Source: Planctomycetota bacterium (GTDB taxonomy: Bacteria; Planctomycetota; Phycisphaerae; UBA1845; PWPN01). From it: a DNA stretch of 8,331 nucleotides. The notes beneath the pieces are model-generated. The model searched no databases. It had not been told where the DNA came from and saw nothing but the letters and a program-made list of their open reading frames with translations. How positions within the stretch are numbered: position 1 is the stretch's first letter; each line of letters starts with the position of its first letter. Positions 7,240 through 8,331 of the stretch are shown piece after piece. The stretch is taken from the NCBI GenBank assembly GCA_016209665.1, contig JACQVT010000648.1:1-8331 (forward strand). Reading direction: 5' to 3'. A program made the position numbers and the translations under genes.

Positions 7240-7410
7240 TGTGTGATTGACCTCACAACCAGGCCGCAACGGTCTGGGATTGCGGGCCGACAACTGGAAG
7301 AACCCTTCCGCTGCAATCCCCTCTCCGGCCCGAACAAGGAAGGGAGTTGTTGGTCCGTATTGTTGATGATCCGCGTTGCCGCCCAAAAACGGCAACGCGG
7401 CTCTCTTTTT
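7240..7410 (+). ncRNA. Predicted structured non-coding RNA, about 170 nt, family not recognised
   Basis: The segment is bounded by a promoter and an intrinsic terminator and has no convincing reading frame. Complementary segments seen by eye: TGTGA/TCACA (7242-7246 with 7253-7257); CCAGGCCG/CGGTCTGG (7259-7266 with 7270-7277, one G-U pair); GGGATTGC/GCAATCCC (7276-7283 with 7313-7320); CGGGCCG/CGGCCCG (7283-7289 with 7326-7332); GGCCGACAACT/AGTTGTTGGTC (7285-7295 with 7345-7355, two G-U pairs); CCCTTCC/GGAAGGG (7303-7309 with 7338-7344); and a local GGAAG/CTTCC hairpin (7296-7309). Several interleave, so they either form a pseudoknot or alternate. The next gene lies on the opposite strand, so a riboswitch role for a downstream gene is unlikely and a trans-acting RNA is more likely. 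The size is close to that of 6S RNA, but the long rod with a central bubble expected of 6S is not evident. It does not match SRP RNA, tmRNA or RNase P hallmarks. Confidence 0.55.
7371..7410 (+). terminator. Strong intrinsic terminator
   Basis: CCGCGTTGCCG (7371-7381) pairs perfectly with CGGCAACGCGG (7390-7400), an 11-bp stem with loop CCCAAAAA, followed by CTCTCTTTTT (7401-7410). The T run is only on the plus-strand side, so it ends transcription coming from the left, not the minus-strand dksA-like gene. It is about 570 bases after the last plus-strand protein gene, so it most likely serves the predicted RNA. Confidence 0.85.
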
Positions 7411-7477
7411 GGGGCTATCCCTGGCCCCACCGGGCCTTCGAGCAGCGGCCGATAATACGAATCAGCCGATCAGGGGA

Positions 7478-7927
7478 TTACGAGTCATGCCGGCTCGCGC
7501 AGGCTAGGCAGTATGGGGTCCACGGCACCTCTTCAAGCATGGACCGCGGGATGGAGGCGTGGTCGGCGACGCACTGGCCGTAAGTGTTCTCGGCGATCCG
7601 CTCGAAAGCCCGCATGACCTCGTTGAGCAGCAGGCGTTTCTCGGCAATCGAGCGCTGCGTGATGGCCTCCTCCCACGCCCCGTCATCACCGTCGACCGCC
7701 TCAAAGGACATGGCCCAGGTTCCGGACGCCGGGTGCGCGGTCCTCGCTTCGAGCTGGCCAATGCTCTCTCGAAGCCAGTCGCGCAGATGCTGGAGCTGCT
7801 GGCGGAAGGCGTCGATTTCCTCCGCCGTCAACGGCGATTCGTCGGGCTGTTGCTGAGACATCGTCGAGCCAACGGTGGGTACGCCCGGATCCAGGGTCAT
7901 CGCTTCGCGCTCGCCGGCGAACATCAT
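7478..7927 (-). CDS. DksA/TraR-family regulator with an incomplete zinc finger
   Basis: A 149-residue protein of the DksA/TraR family, whose members bind the RNA polymerase secondary channel and adjust initiation, often with ppGpp. The N-terminal 30 residues are unconserved; about 33-115 would be the helical coiled coil. Residues 79-84 read DGDDGA followed by WEEA, which fits the DxxDxA tip motif of DksA. The C-terminus (117-149) has the YG.C ... I..... PW..YC..C layout of the zinc finger with canonical spacing. However, the second metal position is aspartate: C119-x2-D122-x17-C140-x2-C143. The start at 7927 has GGGAGG six bases upstream; a second ATG follows at once, and a later Met (residue 23) is less supported. 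It lies 244 bases downstream of purM on the same strand. No clear promoter or terminator was found for it. It could be a family member with a different role from true DksA. Confidence 0.82.
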   Translation of the reverse strand: MMFAGEREAMTLDPGVPTVGSTMSQQQPDESPLTAEEIDAFRQQLQHLRDWLRESIGQLEARTAHPASGTWAMSFEAVDGDDGAWEEAITQRSIAEKRLLLNEVMRAFERIAENTYGQCVADHASIPRSMLEEVPWTPYCLACASRHDS

Positions 7928-7933
7928 GTGTGA

Positions 7934-7939
7934 CCTCCC
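7934..7939 (-). promoter_or_regulatory. Ribosome binding site of the DksA-like gene
   Basis: On the minus strand GGGAGG is followed by TCACAC and then ATGATG. The spacing of 6 (first ATG) or 9 (second ATG) bases fixes the start near 7927 rather than at the internal methionine codons. Confidence 0.7.
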
Positions 7940-8171
7940 AGGCCAAACCTACACCTACCTGCTCCGCACACCACAGGACATGTCGGGTCGAGAACCCGCT
8001 GCCGACACCTTACGTGACGTTTGTTCGCATTGCCAGCGGATTCTCGCGCCAGGCCGATATCTTTTTGCACCGCGGGACCGATCGCGACGCCGCGTGTCTC
8101 AGGACCGGGACATCAGTCTGAGGCTACTGCCGGTGGGCCGACGATCGCAGCGGAAGCGATGGACCGCCGCG

Positions 8172-8331
8172 CTATCGGATCTCGACGCCGCGCGGGCCGC
8201 GACGGATCCTGCCGATGGCGACGGCGTCCACATGCCGACGACGGAAATGGCCGATGATCGAGTCGGCGAACGACGGCCGGACGACCAGCACGTAGCCGAC
8301 GCCCATGTTGAACACGTCGAACATCTCGCCG
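8172..8331 (-). CDS. purM: Phosphoribosylformylglycinamidine cyclo-ligase (AIR synthetase), C-terminal end (partial)
   Basis: Only the last 52 residues and a TAG stop are in the window; the gene enters from the right edge. The visible start GEMFDVFNMGVGYVLVV matches the highly conserved EMF..FNMG.G.VLVV segment of PurM, which closes the ring of formylglycinamidine ribonucleotide to make aminoimidazole ribonucleotide in purine synthesis. The rest (AVAIGRIRRGPRGVEIR) fits the usual IG.I..G..GV.. tail. The frame is intact to the edge. There is no T-rich terminator after the stop, so read-through into the DksA-like gene is possible. This tail is too short to be in the usual list of long reading frames but the motif is distinctive. 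Confidence 0.88.
   Translation of the reverse strand, partial: GEMFDVFNMGVGYVLVVRPSFADSIIGHFRRRHVDAVAIGRIRRGPRGVEIR

Noticed and set aside
7053..7430. 125-codon minus-strand frame across the RNA gene
   Set aside because: It runs through the intrinsic terminator and the structured region, has no family resemblance, and lacks support for its start.
7930..8257. Plus-strand frames at 7930-8121 and 8021-8257
   Set aside because: They lie opposite the purM-dksA spacer and the purM end, with no ribosome binding sites or family features.

Overview
The window is GC-rich bacterial DNA carrying a compact acetyl-CoA/acetate metabolism locus on the plus strand, then a gene-poor stretch with repeats and a probable non-coding RNA gene, then two minus-strand genes: a DksA/TraR-family regulator and the 3' end of purM. 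Three things together suggest an anaerobic or fermentative bacterium, perhaps a planctomycete or relative: a ferredoxin-type pyruvate oxidoreductase, a single-chain ADP-forming acetyl-CoA synthetase, and short G+C-rich dispersed hairpins. That placement is an inference from gene content only, with no taxonomic marker in the window.

Layout. (1) 1-1445: a fused alpha-gamma subunit of pyruvate:ferredoxin oxidoreductase, cut at the left edge. (2) 1442-2422: its beta subunit, overlapping by 4 bases. (3) 2423-2766: a 344-base gap with a dispersed-type hairpin, a sigma70-like promoter and a 17-base palindrome. (4) 2767-4944: single-chain ADP-forming acetyl-CoA synthetase. (5) 4948-6831: an acetyl-CoA hydrolase/CoA-transferase fused to a GNAT acetyltransferase domain, 3 bases after the previous stop. 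(6) 6832-7477: a non-coding stretch holding four tandem hairpin repeats, then an AT-richer segment, then a promoter, a highly structured region and a strong intrinsic terminator, which together look like a gene for an RNA of about 170 nt. (7) 7478-7927, minus: DksA/TraR-like protein. (8) 8172-8331, minus: C-terminus of PurM.

How the genes fit together. The oxidoreductase converts pyruvate and CoA to acetyl-CoA, CO2 and reduced ferredoxin. The ADP-forming synthetase can turn acetyl-CoA into acetate while making ATP. The CoA-transferase/hydrolase gives a second route between acetyl-CoA and acetate (or another acid). Its GNAT domain resembles the lysine acetyltransferase domain of Pat proteins and could adjust the pathway to acetyl-CoA level. 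Pat proteins carry an ACD-like part and a GNAT part on one chain. Here these parts sit on neighbouring chains, with the GNAT on the CoA-transferase.

The least explained element is the predicted RNA at about 7240-7410. It has its own promoter and terminator, no reading frame follows it on the same strand, and it contains long complementary segments that interleave, implying a pseudoknot or two competing folds. I did not recognise it as a known RNA family.
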